DNA of 64,000 nt from positions 62,001-126,000 of the forward strand of contig CBDHDN010000016.1 of NCBI GenBank assembly GCA_965261585.1, read 5' to 3'. The stretch comes from CBDHDN01 sp965261585. Lineage in GTDB: Bacteria; Pseudomonadota; Alphaproteobacteria; UBA6615. The notes under the pieces were generated by a model that saw only the letters and a list, made by a program, of their open reading frames with translations, was not told the DNA's origin and did no database searches. A program made the position numbers and the translations under genes. Below, in pieces: positions 25,790 through 35,079 of this stretch. Within the stretch, counting starts at the first letter, position 1. Each line of letters starts with the position of its first letter.

Positions 25790-25847
25790 GGAGCGTCCTG
25801 TCTGAGGATCAGGGGTGTTGAACCTCACCTCAAGACAGGAGCGCTCC
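25790..25847. repeat. Inverted repeat upstream of the recombinase gene
   Basis: GGAGCGTCCTGTCT (25790-25803) and AGACAGGAGCGCTCC (25833-25847) are inverted copies differing by one inserted base, separated by 29 bp. Placed directly before the recombinase ATG (25849), it may be a regulatory hairpin or a recombinase-binding site. Confidence 0.5.
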
Positions 25848-25848
25848 C

Positions 25849-26699
25849 ATGACCGATAGAGCTATCAGCCCGTTGCGCCGGCGCATGATCGAGGACATGT
25901 GACGGTCCGCGGCTTCACGCTGGCCACCCAGCGAGGATACATCCGCGCGGTGATGGTTTTCACGGCCTTTCTCGGCCGCTCGCCGGACCAAGCGGGGGCT
26001 GAGGATGTGCGGCGCTATCAGCTGCACATGCGGTCCGGCGGGGCCTCGGCGACCAGCATGAACGCGGCCGTGTCGGCGTTGCGCTTTTTCTTCACGGTGA
26101 CACTTGCGCGGCGCGAGGCGGCGGCGTGGATGACGACCGTTCGCGAGCCGCGCAAGCTGCCGGTGATCTTGAGCCCGCAGGAAGTTACGCGTCTGTTGGA
26201 TGCGGCCCCGGGCCTCAAGTACCGGGCGGCGCTCAGCGCCGCCTATGGGGCTGGCCTGCGGGCCTCGGAGGTGGTCTCACCCAAGCTCTCGGACATCGAC
26301 AGCAACCGCATGGTCATCCGCGTCGAGCAGGGCAAGGGCCGCAAGGACCGCTACGCCATGCTATCGGCGCCGCTGCTCGAGCTTCTGCGCGCCTGGTGGC
26401 TGGCCGCACGGGACCGGAGCGTGATGCTGCCCGGGGGCTGGCTGTTCCCCGGTCAGAACCCGGTCAACCCGCTGACGACACGCCAGCTCCGCCGCGCCTT
26501 CCACGGCGCCAGGGAGGCGGCCGGGATCGACAAGCGGGTCTCGTTGCACACGCTGCGGCATTGCTTTGCCACCCAGGTGCTGCTGGGCCACAAGAAGTTG
26601 GATACAACCGCCCGCTATAGCCAGGTTGCCAGCAGCATACTGCGGGCGGTCAAGAGCCCACTGGAGCATCTGCGTCCGGGACTGCCGCCGCCGGCCTGA
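25849..26699 (+). pseudogene. Tyrosine recombinase/integrase of the IS91-like element (damaged)
   Basis: The catalytic residues are recognisable: Arg in AYGAGLRASEVV, the HTLRHCFAT box, and Tyr in DTTARYSQV. Two lesions are seen. The reading frame from ATG 25849 (MTDRAISPLRRRMIEDM) meets a stop where ATGTGACGG has replaced ATGACGG; a GTG at 25899 can restart translation. About 14 residues usually present between CFAT and QVLLGH are missing, which would disturb the active site. It was probably a functional XerC-like accessory integrase before decay. Confidence 0.75.
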
Positions 26700-26711
26700 T
26701 CCGGCGGCGGC

Positions 26712-27930
26712 ATGCCTCGGGAGAGTTTGGAGGTCGCGGATATTTTCCGCGCCCACGGCGCTGCTTGGCGGCGCGCCAACGCCGGTCACGTGAGCCTCGG
26801 CCAGCTCAAGGTCATGTCGGCCATCGAGCACTGCCGCACGGCGGCGCTCGGCGGTCACGTCGCGCGCTGCGCCGACTGCGCTCACACCCAGATCGCCTAC
26901 AACTCCTGCCGCAACCGGCATTGCCCCAAGTGTCAGGGCGCGGCGGCCAAGGCCTGGCTCGCCGCGCGCCAGGCCGAGCTCTTGCCGGTGGCCTATTACT
27001 CACGTCGTCTTCACCCTGCCGGCGCCGATCAGCGATATCGCCTATCACAACAAGGCCGTGCTCTACGCCATCCTGTTCAGCGCCGCCGCCGAGACCCTGA
27101 TCACCATCGCCGCCGACCCCAAGCACCTTGGCGCCCGCATCGGCCTCACCGCCGTGCTCCATACATGGGGTTCGGCGCTGACCCATCACCCGCATGCCCA
27201 CTGCATCGTGCCGGGCGGCGGCATCTCGCTCGACGGCCAGCGTTGGCTATCCTGCCGGCCCGGCTTCTTCCTGCCGGTGCGCGTGCTCTCGCGGCTGTTC
27301 CGCCGCCTCGTCCTCGACAAGCTCGTGGCCGCCCATGCGACCGGCCGCCTGCGCTTCTTCGGCGATCACCGCCAGCTCGTCGAGGCGCCGGTCTTCGCGC
27401 GCTTTTGCGCCCCTTACGCAAGCTTGAATGGGTGGTCTACGCCAAGCGGCCCTTCGCCGGGCCTGAAGCGGTGCTCGCCTATCTCAGCCGCTACACCCAC
27501 CGCGTCGCCATCGCCAACAGCCGCCTGATCCGCTTCGACGACCACGGCGTCACCTTCACCTGGAAGGATTACCGTGCAAAAGGCCGCGACCGCTACAAGG
27601 TCATGACCCTCGCAACGCCGGAGTTCATCCGCCGCTTCCTCCTCCACGTGCTGCCCCACGGCTTTCACCGCATCCGCCACTAAGGCCTCTTCGCCAACGG
27701 CGCTCGCGTCGAGAACCTCGCGCGCGCACGCCAGCTGCTCGCCGTCGAGACGCACCAAGACCAGCCCGACCCGAGCGCCGATGACCATGACCAGGAGCAA
27801 ACGCTCACGCAGCCCTGCTCCAGCTGCGGCGGACGCATGATCATCATCGAGACCTTCGAGCCCAGCCACGCATGGCGAGACCACGCACCGCGCGCGCCGC
27901 CAAGCCGGGGCCAGCGCACATGACAAAGAC
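26712..27930 (+). pseudogene. IS91-family transposase (frameshifted, nonsense-mutated)
   Basis: The N-terminal zinc-binding region is intact (ALGGHVARCADCAHTQIAYN, then SCRNRHCPKCQG). A frameshift near 27000 moves the reading frame to TLPAPISDIAYHNKAVLYA. The catalytic HUH-like motif is LTHHPHAHCIVPGGG. A second shift near 27415 leads to the tyrosine motif VLAYLSRYTHRVAIANSR, and a TAA at 27681 interrupts the normal HYGLFANGAR sequence before the final CSSCGG zinc motif. The protein can no longer be made. Confidence 0.85.
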
Positions 27931-28326
27931 CAGATCAGATGGCCCGCATCGGCCACGCCTCAGCCGGCTCTCGACCGGCAACGCCGCACCGTTAACCAAT
28001 GCTGCCCCGACGCCGCCCAGCCGGCGCAACGCGCCGCCGCCGGCCACGGCAAGGCTCCCGACAATCCACCCCACCAACAACGCCGACGGCCAGACCAGCG
28101 CGCTCAATCAAAGCCAACCTTCCTCGATACACCCGGCGCCAGCCTCAAATCCCCATAGACCGAACAGCCCGTACCACCGAGCCTAACTCCCCCGCGGTTT
28201 CCTCCCCTGAGGCTTGTCAGACGCCTGCCGTCGGAGCAGATGGCACCGCCTAAGTGCGGCTGAGTCGGACCCGATTTCCTTGGACACAGAATTGGCTTAA
28301 TCGAAGTGTCCAAGGAGGACCGGAAC

Positions 28327-28737
28327 ATGACCGATAATTTTGAGAAGAAAGTTGCTGTTGATGGGCCTGTGGTAAATGCGGGCGAGCTTGGCTCGTCCAC
28401 GTTTTCCCCAGGCCAGGCTTTGTCGGCAGGCCCGCTGGGACTTGGCCAGCGATGGACGGTGGCGCGCAAGCGTGAGGTCGTTCTGCGGCTTTTGCGTGAC
28501 GAGCCGGTGCAACTTCTGTCGCGCCAGTTGGGCGTAGAGATCTTCCGGCTCGAGCAGTGGCGTGAGAAAGCGATCGGCGGGATCGACGCCTCGCTCAAGC
28601 AACGCAAGGGCGATCCGGTGCAGGCGGAACTGGATAGCGCCATGAAGCGGATCGGAGAGTTGACCATGCAGGTGGAACTGCTGGAGGCCAAGACGGAGAC
28701 CTTCGGCCCTTTGGGGCGGCGGAGGTCGCGGCGATGA
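28327..28737 (+). CDS. IS3-type orfA (element C)
   Basis: 136 residues from ATG 28327, which has AGGAGG ten bases upstream; GTG 28306 is a poorer start. An HTH region (WTVARKREVVLRLLRD, then LGVEIFRLEQWREKAI) and a C-terminal heptad segment (MKRIGELTMQVELLEAK) are typical of IS3 OrfA. It overlaps orfB by ATGA rather than by a classical slippery -1 site. Confidence 0.8.
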   Translation: MTDNFEKKVAVDGPVVNAGELGSSTFSPGQALSAGPLGLGQRWTVARKREVVLRLLRDEPVQLLSRQLGVEIFRLEQWREKAIGGIDASLKQRKGDPVQAELDSAMKRIGELTMQVELLEAKTETFGPLGRRRSRR

Positions 28738-29580
28738 GTGCCGCCACCTCGCCCGGCACGGGTCTGGCCTACGGCCTGCGGCGGGTCTGCGCCGCCTGGG
28801 GCATGGCCCGCTCCTCGTTCTACGCCATGACCTCCGGCCAGCACGCCGAGCAGCCGCCGGCAAAGCGTCGGGGACCGAAGCCCGCGATCTCGGACCAGGC
28901 GCTGCTGGTGGCGATCGAAGCCGACCTGGAGGCATCGCCCTGGGAGGGCGAGGGCTACCGCAAGGTCTGGGCTCGGCTTCGGGTCTGTCGCGACATCCGG
29001 GTTGCCCGCAAGCGGGTGCTCCGCCTGATGCGCGAGAACAATCTGCTCTCGCCCCATCGCTGCCGCCGCCGTGGCGGCAATCCCCATGACGGTGAGATCA
29101 TCACTCATGCCCCGAACCTCATGTGGGGCACCGATGGCGTTCGGGTGTTCACGGTGGACGACGGCTGGGGCTGGATCTTCACCGCCGTCGAGCATTGGAA
29201 CGCCGAGTGTGTCGGCGGGCATGTCTGCAAGCGCGGCGACCGCTTCGCCGCCCTGCAGCCGATCTCCATGGGGCTTGCCGGGCTGTATGGCTGACCGCGG
29301 CCGGCGCGGCTCGGGGGCTGGCCTTGCGGATGGATCACGGCTCCCAGTATCTGTCGGACCACTTCACCAACCAGATCAAGTTCTGGGGCATCCAGCCGTC
29401 CTACGCCTTCGTCGCCGAGCCCCAGACCAACGGCGTCGCCGAGCGGTTCAATCGCACGCTGAAGGAACAGATCATCCATGGTCGCATCTACCGCAACATC
29501 GCGGAGCTGCCGTCTCTGCCAACCTCACTGAGACACCGGCCCCCCTTGGAATTACTGTAGGGCGGTGGAGGTGAATACCA

Positions 29581-30069
29581 ATGACCGCAGAGAGAGGATC
29601 GATGACATTGCAAGAGATGGACGCTCCGGCCCTGGGGGTCGAGGAGCGTCGCGACGAGGCCCCCGGGGCCGGAGCCAGCCACGCGCGGCCAACGCCGGAC
29701 CCGGAGGTCGTGGCCAAGCCGAAGAGGCGCAAGTTCACCGCGCAGTATCGACTGCGGATTCTGGAGGAGGCAGAGAGCTGCACGCAGCCCGGCGAGGTGG
29801 GCCGGCTGCTTCGCCGCGAGGGGCTGTACAGCTCCCATCTGACGGAATGGCGCAGGGCGCGGCGTGAGGGGTCGCTTCAAGGCCTGACCCCGAGCAAACG
29901 CGGTCGGAAGCCCGCCGAGCGCAACCCCCTCAGCGCGAAGGTGCACGAGCTCGAGGCGAAAGTGGCTCGGCTGGAGAAGGAGCTGCATACCGCCCATACG
30001 ATCCTGGACGTCCAGGGAAAAGTTGCCGGGCTGCTGGGATTCAGCCTCGAACACGGGAAGGACTGCTGA
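29581..30069 (+). CDS. IS3-type orfA (element B, copy B)
   Basis: 162 residues, nearly identical to the orfA of the intact copy at 44653. Helix-turn-helix plus coiled coil are intact. It is separated from a working orfB by the IS21 insertion downstream. Confidence 0.8.
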   Translation: MTAERGSMTLQEMDAPALGVEERRDEAPGAGASHARPTPDPEVVAKPKRRKFTAQYRLRILEEAESCTQPGEVGRLLRREGLYSSHLTEWRRARREGSLQGLTPSKRGRKPAERNPLSAKVHELEAKVARLEKELHTAHTILDVQGKVAGLLGFSLEHGKDC

Positions 30070-30318
30070 TGGCCGTCCAGCCGCTCGCATCGCAGGTCGG
30101 CGTGGCGCCGGCGTGCCGAGCGCTGGGGGTGCCACGGGCTTCCTTCTACCGTCGTCAGAGGCCCGCTCCCGGGCATCAGCAGCCCCGTCCTACGCCCGCC
30201 CGGGCCCTGTGTGTCAATCCCAACCGAAAATTGCTCACTTTTGCCAATCGAAAATTGCTCACTTCGGGCTTGGATTCGTGCCCCCAGACGCGGTGTTGGG
30301 GGTGTCGGACTTGATGTA

Positions 30319-30386
30319 GCTGTGGGTTACCGGGTTGGCGCAGCGACCGCCACGAGTCTGGCGGCGACAACCCGGCAACCCACAGC
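30319..30386. terminator. Long hairpin downstream of istB
   Basis: GCTGTGGGTTACCGGGTTG (30319-30337) pairs with CAACCCGGCAACCCACAGC (30368-30386), 18 of 19 positions. It lies 40 bp past the istB stop, where it could terminate transcription or shield the element from outside read-through. No U tract follows. Confidence 0.45.
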
Positions 30387-30426
30387 GGGCGGGCGCCACC
30401 GTTGCTGCTTCCGTTTTGGCCGGCGG

Positions 30427-31224
30427 TCACGACGCACCCCTCTTGCGGCGCCGATCCGAGCCGGCCTGCAGAAGGTTCTGATGGTCCCGCATCCGGTAGC
30501 TGTTGCCCCGAATGTTGACGATGTGGCAGTGGTGCACCAGACGGTCGATGAGAGCGGCCGCCATCACCTCGTCGCCGAGCACGCCGCCCCAGTCCTCGAA
30601 GCCCTTGTTCGACGTCAGCACCGTCGACGCCCGCTCGTGCCGGGCGTTGATGAGCTGGAAGAAGAGCACGGCGCCGTCTTGGTTGACCGGCAGGTAGCCG
30701 ATCTCGTCGACCACGAGCAGGGCCGGATGCGTCAGCACGCGGAGCCGGCGCGACAGGTTGCCGGCGGCCTTGGCCTCGGTCAGCGATTCGATCAATCCCG
30801 CGAGCGTGCCGTAGTAGACGCGCCGGCCGGATTGCGCCGCGGCGATCGCCAAGCTTATGGCCAAGTGAGTCTTCCCGACCCCGGGCGGGCCGAGATAGAT
30901 CACGTTCTCCCCTCGGTCCAGGAAGCCGAGCTCGTGCAGGCTCTCGATCTGCTCGCGCTTGATGCTGGGCTGAAAGGCGAAGTCGAACTGGTCCAGCGTC
31001 TTCACCGCCGGCAGCCGCGAGGCGCGCATGGCGGTCTGGAGGCGACGGTTGTTGCGCAGCAGGATCTGGGCGTTGAGCAACTGCTCAATGGCCTCGGCCG
31101 CCGAGAGCGTGCCGCTGTCGGCCTCCGAGAGGATGCCGTCGACGGCTTCCAGCGCGCCGGGCATCTTGAGGTCCGCCAGCATCTCCCGCAGCCGGTCGCG
31201 CCGGGCCGGCGCCGGGGCCTTCAT
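30427..31224 (-). CDS. istB: IS21 IstB helper ATPase
   Basis: 265 residues of the AAA+ DnaC/IstB type. Walker A is YLGPPGVGKTHLAIS, Walker B is ALLVVDEIGYLP, and the arginine-rich end YRMRDHQNLL is typical. IstB assists IstA in target selection. ATG 31224 overlaps the istA stop (ATGA), so the pair was translationally coupled. Confidence 0.92.
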   Translation of the reverse strand: MKAPAPARRDRLREMLADLKMPGALEAVDGILSEADSGTLSAAEAIEQLLNAQILLRNNRRLQTAMRASRLPAVKTLDQFDFAFQPSIKREQIESLHELGFLDRGENVIYLGPPGVGKTHLAISLAIAAAQSGRRVYYGTLAGLIESLTEAKAAGNLSRRLRVLTHPALLVVDEIGYLPVNQDGAVLFFQLINARHERASTVLTSNKGFEDWGGVLGDEVMAAALIDRLVHHCHIVNIRGNSYRMRDHQNLLQAGSDRRRKRGAS

Positions 31225-32253
31225 TGCAGTGCCTCCGCATAGACCGTGAGCGGTCGCCGCTCGACCTCCACGGTTGCCGGAAGGCGCCGCGGCCTCGGTT
31301 CTGGAGCCTGGCTGAGCCCGAGGCGCCGATAGGGGCAGTTGGCCAGGGGGAGAAGCGCCGACCGCTCGTCGCGCTCGAAGCTGGTCGACGGGGCGCTCCC
31401 CCGTCGTGGCGTGCCGGCGCAGGTTGGCCGTGCCCTCCAGCCAGCGCGAGGCCTGCTCGTTGAGGTCGTCGTCGTTCGCGAAGGTGCGCATCGTAGAAGA
31501 AGCTCTCGCGGATGTAGCGGATCGGGCGCTCCACCTTGCCCTTGGTCTGGGCCCGATAGGGTCGGCACGAGCGCGGCATGAACCCCCAGTGGGCGGCGAA
31601 GCGAAGGAACTCCGCGTTCAGCACCAGGCCGCCGCCGGCGGCGCGATCGTCGGACAGCACGACGGCGCGCATCTGGTCGAACAGCAGCTCCTCAGGAACC
31701 CCGCCGAAGCGATTGAAGGCGCTCTCCAGCGCTTCCGTCAGCACCGCCATGGTCTGCCGCGGATAGAAGCGCAGCCACAGCAACCGGGAGTAGCCCAGGA
31801 CGATCACCAGCGCATGGCGCCGGCCCCAGGGAAGCGTGAACGTCCCGAAATCAACCTGGCCCTGGCGGCCTGCCGGCGTCTCGGAACCGTACCGCGGCCT
31901 CGACCGGCTCGCGCGGCCGCACCGTGTTCACGTAATGCCGCACGCGTTCATAGCCGCCCGGGTAGCCCGCGGCGCGGACCTCATCGAACAGGACGCTTCG
32001 CCGAGAGCTTCGGGAACGCCTCAAGGCGCGCGTCGATGATCCCCTTGTAAGGGTCCAGCTTGTGCGCCACTGGCGGACGCGGCGCATACCCTCTCGCACC
32101 GGCCGACATATCCCGGTCCAGTTGGCCCGTCTCGATCCAATAATGGATCGTTCGACGGTTCACCCCGAACCGCCGCGACAGCTCCGCCTTCGAGACGCCC
32201 TGCTCCAAGTAGTGCTTCAACAACATCCTGATCTCCCATCCGTACATCTGCAC
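31221..32253 (-). pseudogene. istA: IS21 IstA transposase, multiply frameshifted
   Basis: Starts MQMYGWEIRMLLKHYLEQGVSK with the HTH ELSRRFGVNRRTIHYWI. To follow family-like sequence the frame must change near 31995 (before SVLFDEVRAAGYPGGYERV), near 31885 (before the segment leading to VIVLGYSRLLWLRFYP), near 31495 (FANDDDLNEQASRWLEGTA) and near 31390 (FERDERSALLPLANCPYRRL), ending TVYAEALQ. The DDE core is present in pieces (EELLFDQMRAVV, RPYRAQTKGKVER). No functional IstA is possible without correction. Confidence 0.85.
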
Positions 32254-33461
32254 ACCTTTCCCGCTCTGTTGGCAAAGCCAACATCGCGACCCGGTGCGCC
32301 GTCATCGACAAGCCAAAAAGTGAGCAATTTTGGGTTGGCACAAATGGGAGATTTACAGTTGGGACTAACACCTGTGTGCGTCCGAACGCGCGCACGTCCT
32401 CGACGTGCTCGCCAGCCCGCGCTTCGTCGACCGGTCACCGGCCGAGGTCGTCGCGACGCTGCTCGATGAAGGCCAGTATCTGTGCGCCGAGCGCACGATG
32501 TACCGGATCCTGGCCGCGAACCAGCCGGTGCGAGAGCGGCGCAATCAGCGCAGTCATCCCTGCTACACCAAGCCCGAGCTGGTGGCCACGGGCCCCAACC
32601 AGACCTGGTCCTGGGATATCACCCGGCTCCGGGGGCCCAAACGCTGGACGTCCTTCTACCTCTATGTCTTGCTCGACATCTTCAGCCGCTGCGTCGTGGG
32701 CTGGATGGTTGCCGATCGGGAGAACGCCGCGCTCGCCGCGACGCTGATCGAGGAAACCTGTCTCAAGCAAGGCATCGAGCCCCAGGTGCTCACCCTGCAT
32801 TCGGACCGCGGCGCGCCGATGACCAGCAAGTGTACCGCCCAACTCCTCGCCGACCTCGGGGTCACCCGCTCTCTGAGCCGCCCCCAGGTCAGCGATGACA
32901 ACCCGTTCTCCGAAGCGCAGTTCAAGACCCTGAAGTATCACCCCGGCTTCCCTGGGCGCTTCGAAGACATTACCGCCGCCATCGCCTTCTGCCGGTCGTT
33001 CCTCCCCTGGTACAACACCTAGCACCGCCATGCCGGGATCGCGATGCTCACCCCCGATGATGTCCATCATCACCGGGCACCGGATGTGCTGGCTCAGCGC
33101 GCACGTACCCTGCAAGCCGCCTGGGCCCTTCACCCCGAACGCTTCGTCCACGGCACCCCGAAACCCGCCCCGCTTCCCGAAGCCGTCTGGATCAACCCAC
33201 CCGCCACTTCCACAACAGGAGAAACGAGTCAGTAAATAGAAACCGTCGGTGTCTCAAAGTCGTTGACAGGTTCCGCTGCGGGACGCCGTCCGCGACTTCG
33301 TCGAACTCTACAATGCCCAGTGGATCGTCGAAAAGAACGGCTACCTGAGCCCCGCTCAAGCTCGTCAGGCGTGGCACGCCGCGATCTCAATCAGGCCCGC
33401 CGCGTGAGACAAACTTGTGTCCAAGGAACCGGGTGCGCTACACGCCTAAGTGCGGCAGGCA

Positions 33462-34912
33462 GGGGATGTCCCGGGCTCTGTTGAAAAGCTGAAGTAGGCG
33501 TCGTCCGCCTGGAGCCGCTAGGCTCTGGGTGCTGATTCCATCAAGGAGAACGACGCCATGACCAAGACTACACGCAACGACCGTTCCTCGGAACCATCCT
33601 GTCGGCTCTTGCCATCGATGCCGGAGGCCTTCGACGATCTGCGCATGAGCGTCGATCGCTTCTGCCTTTTGGCGGGCCTCGAGTCTTTGAACGAGATGAT
33701 GTCGGCGGACGCGGAAGCCTTGTGCGGTTCGCGCCACGCCCGCTCGGGCGAGCGCAAGGGCCATCGATGGGGCACGACCCGGAGCGAGATCGCCTACCAC
33801 GGCGGCAAAGTGAAGGTCGAGCGCCCTCGGGTGCGGGACTTCGCGGGTCGGGAGATGAGCCTGCCGAGTTGGGAGCTGCTGTCGGAACCCGAACTCTTGC
33901 AAGCCTGGGCGATGAATCTGATGGTGATCAACGTCTCGACCCGCAAGTATGCCCGCGCGGTGCGCCCGCCGGACGATGCGGGCGGCGATCTGCCGGCGGC
34001 ATCGGGTGACGCAACCTCGAAGTCGGCGGTCTCGCGCCGTTTCGTGGCGTTGACGCGAAGCAAGCTGAAGGCCTGGCTGGCGAGCCCGCTCGACGATCTC
34101 GATCTCGTGGTGCTCCAGATCGACGGGCTCCATGTCGGCGATCACCTGATGGTGGCGGCGATCGGCATCGACACCGGCGGCGCGAAGCACGTGCTGGGCC
34201 TGGCCGAGGGCGCGACGGAGAACGCGGCCACGGTGCAAGCCATGCTCGACAACCTGATCGAGCGCGGTCTCGATCCCGAACGGCCTCGGCTCTACATCGT
34301 CGACGGCGCCAAGGCGCTCTCGAAGGCGATCCGGCGGACCTTCGGGCGGGCGGCGGCCCTCCAGCGCTGCCAGGTGCACAAGGGGCGCAACATCACGGAC
34401 CGGCTGGACGAGAGCCTCCATGCCGGCGTCAGGAAGGTCTTGCGGCAGGCCTGGCAGCAGGACGACGCGGCCAAGGCCGAACGGCTCTTGCGCAACCTCG
34501 CCCGCCGTCTGGAGCATGACGCACCCGGCGTCTCGGGTTCGATCCTGGAGGGCCTGGACGAGATCCTGACGGTGATCCGGCTCGGCCTCCCGCCGCAACT
34601 TCGACGCTCGCTGGCTTGCACCAACGCCATCGAGAACGCGATCGGCACCGTCCGGACGGTGCAGCGGAACGTCAAGCGCTGGCGCAACGCCGAGATGGCG
34701 CTGCGTTGGACCGCCGCCGGCCTCTTGGAGGCGCAAAAGACCTTCCGCCGCCTCAAGGCCTACCGCCAGCTCCCCATCCTCGACGCCGCCCTGCGGGAGG
34801 CGGTGAGAAAGGCCGGAGCAAAGTCCGTCATTGAAGACATCGAGGTGGCCGCGTAGCCTCTCGATCAGAAGATGCCTATCTCGCACTTTTCAACATTGGG
34901 TGGGACATCGCC
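33462..34912 (+). mobile_element. IS256-family insertion sequence, copy 3
   Basis: 1451 bp with the same inverted ends as copies 1 and 2 and an 8-bp duplication GGCAGGCA (33454-33461 and 34913-34920). It sits immediately after the right end of element C, closing the IS island. Confidence 0.95.
33558..34856 (+). CDS. IS256-family transposase, copy 3
   Basis: 432 residues, same protein as copy 1, with one silent base difference near position 34536. DDE residues intact; probably functional and able to mobilise all three copies. Confidence 0.95.
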   Translation: MTKTTRNDRSSEPSCRLLPSMPEAFDDLRMSVDRFCLLAGLESLNEMMSADAEALCGSRHARSGERKGHRWGTTRSEIAYHGGKVKVERPRVRDFAGREMSLPSWELLSEPELLQAWAMNLMVINVSTRKYARAVRPPDDAGGDLPAASGDATSKSAVSRRFVALTRSKLKAWLASPLDDLDLVVLQIDGLHVGDHLMVAAIGIDTGGAKHVLGLAEGATENAATVQAMLDNLIERGLDPERPRLYIVDGAKALSKAIRRTFGRAAALQRCQVHKGRNITDRLDESLHAGVRKVLRQAWQQDDAAKAERLLRNLARRLEHDAPGVSGSILEGLDEILTVIRLGLPPQLRRSLACTNAIENAIGTVRTVQRNVKRWRNAEMALRWTAAGLLEAQKTFRRLKAYRQLPILDAALREAVRKAGAKSVIEDIEVAA

Positions 34913-34970
34913 GGCAGGCATCTGACAACCCTTAACACTACTCGCCCGCTACAACCGAGTTGTGCTACCG

Positions 34971-35026
34971 TTCTTCGAGCGCCGGGACGTATCCGGGATT
35001 CTTCGAGCGCCGGGACGTATCCGGGA
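34971..35026. repeat. 28-bp perfect tandem duplication
   Basis: Two head-to-tail copies of a 28-bp unit that starts TTCTTCGAGCGCC and ends GTATCCGGGA, identical at every base. It lies in the leader upstream of the aldo/keto reductase start at 35080. Each unit contains an imperfect inverted repeat (CCGGGACGTATCCGG). A recent duplication, or paired regulator sites. Confidence 0.7.
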
Positions 35027-35079
35027 TCTCGGTTTCTTGGGTTCAGGTCTCGCGGCTGACGGGGTGAGGAGGTCCGCAA

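Larger units (their letters stand above)
25643..28260 (+). mobile_element. Decayed IS91-like element with accessory tyrosine recombinase
   Basis: This region lies between two IS3-type elements and carries a tyrosine recombinase gene followed by an IS91-type (HUH/Y1) transposase gene, an arrangement common for IS91 relatives in alphaproteobacteria. Both genes are damaged. Exact ends cannot be set: such elements lack inverted repeats and target duplications. The 3' part after 27930 has no gene and is proline-rich in every frame. Confidence 0.65.
30212..32370 (-). mobile_element. IS21-family insertion sequence
   Basis: A 2159-bp element with inverted ends TGTCAATCCCAACCGAAAAT and TGTTAGTCCCAACTGTAAAT, and the 6-bp duplication CCTGTG on both sides. 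The left end carries two copies of GAAAATTGCTCACTT, the multiple terminal repeat typical of IS21. It carries istA (broken) and istB (intact). Confidence 0.9.
30069..33239 (+). pseudogene. IS3-type orfB (element B, copy B), split by IS21 and carrying an amber codon
   Basis: The first 48 codons (MAVQPLASQVGVAPACRALG...) end at the IS21 insertion; the rest resumes at 32371. In addition, the codon GAG after PWYNT has become TAG at 33020-33022, so even without the IS21 the last ~70 residues would be lost. Confidence 0.9.
29511..33275 (+). mobile_element. IS3-type element 'B', copy B, interrupted by IS21
   Basis: Ends CGTCTCTGCC and GGTTCCG with the 4-bp duplication CTGC (29507-29510 and 33276-33279) inside element C orfB. 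Without the IS21 (2159 bp plus 6-bp duplication) the element is 1600 bp; one extra C near the left end accounts for the difference from the 1599-bp copies. Confidence 0.9.
28734..33407 (+). pseudogene. IS3-type orfB (element C), frameshifted and split by an inserted IS
   Basis: Starts MSAATSPGTGLAYGLRRV. The integrase core includes NLMWGTDGVRVF (first Asp), a frameshift near 29285, then LRMDHGSQYLSD (second Asp) and NGVAERFNRTLKEQ (Glu). The gene is cut at 29510 and resumes at 33276, where the conserved end FVELYNAQWIVEKNGY, SPAQARQAWHAA is read to the stop at 33405-33407. Confidence 0.85.
28261..33442 (+). mobile_element. IS3-type element 'C', interrupted by IS3-type element B (copy B)
   Basis: Left end TGAGTCGGACCCGATTTCC; right end, reverse-complemented, TGTAGCGCACCCGGTTCC, both followed by TTGGACACA: matching terminal inverted repeats with TG/CA tips. 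The 14-bp sequence CGCCTAAGTGCGGC occurs on both sides (28247-28260 and 33443-33456). Element B (29511-33275) sits inside orfB. A fragment of a second copy is at 3051-3377. Confidence 0.85.

Noticed and set aside
22584..34912. A composite transposon carrying cargo genes
   Set aside because: The DNA between the IS copies here consists only of other IS elements; no cargo gene is present.
34971..35026. Possible CRISPR repeat
   Set aside because: Two copies directly abut with no spacer and no cas genes are nearby.
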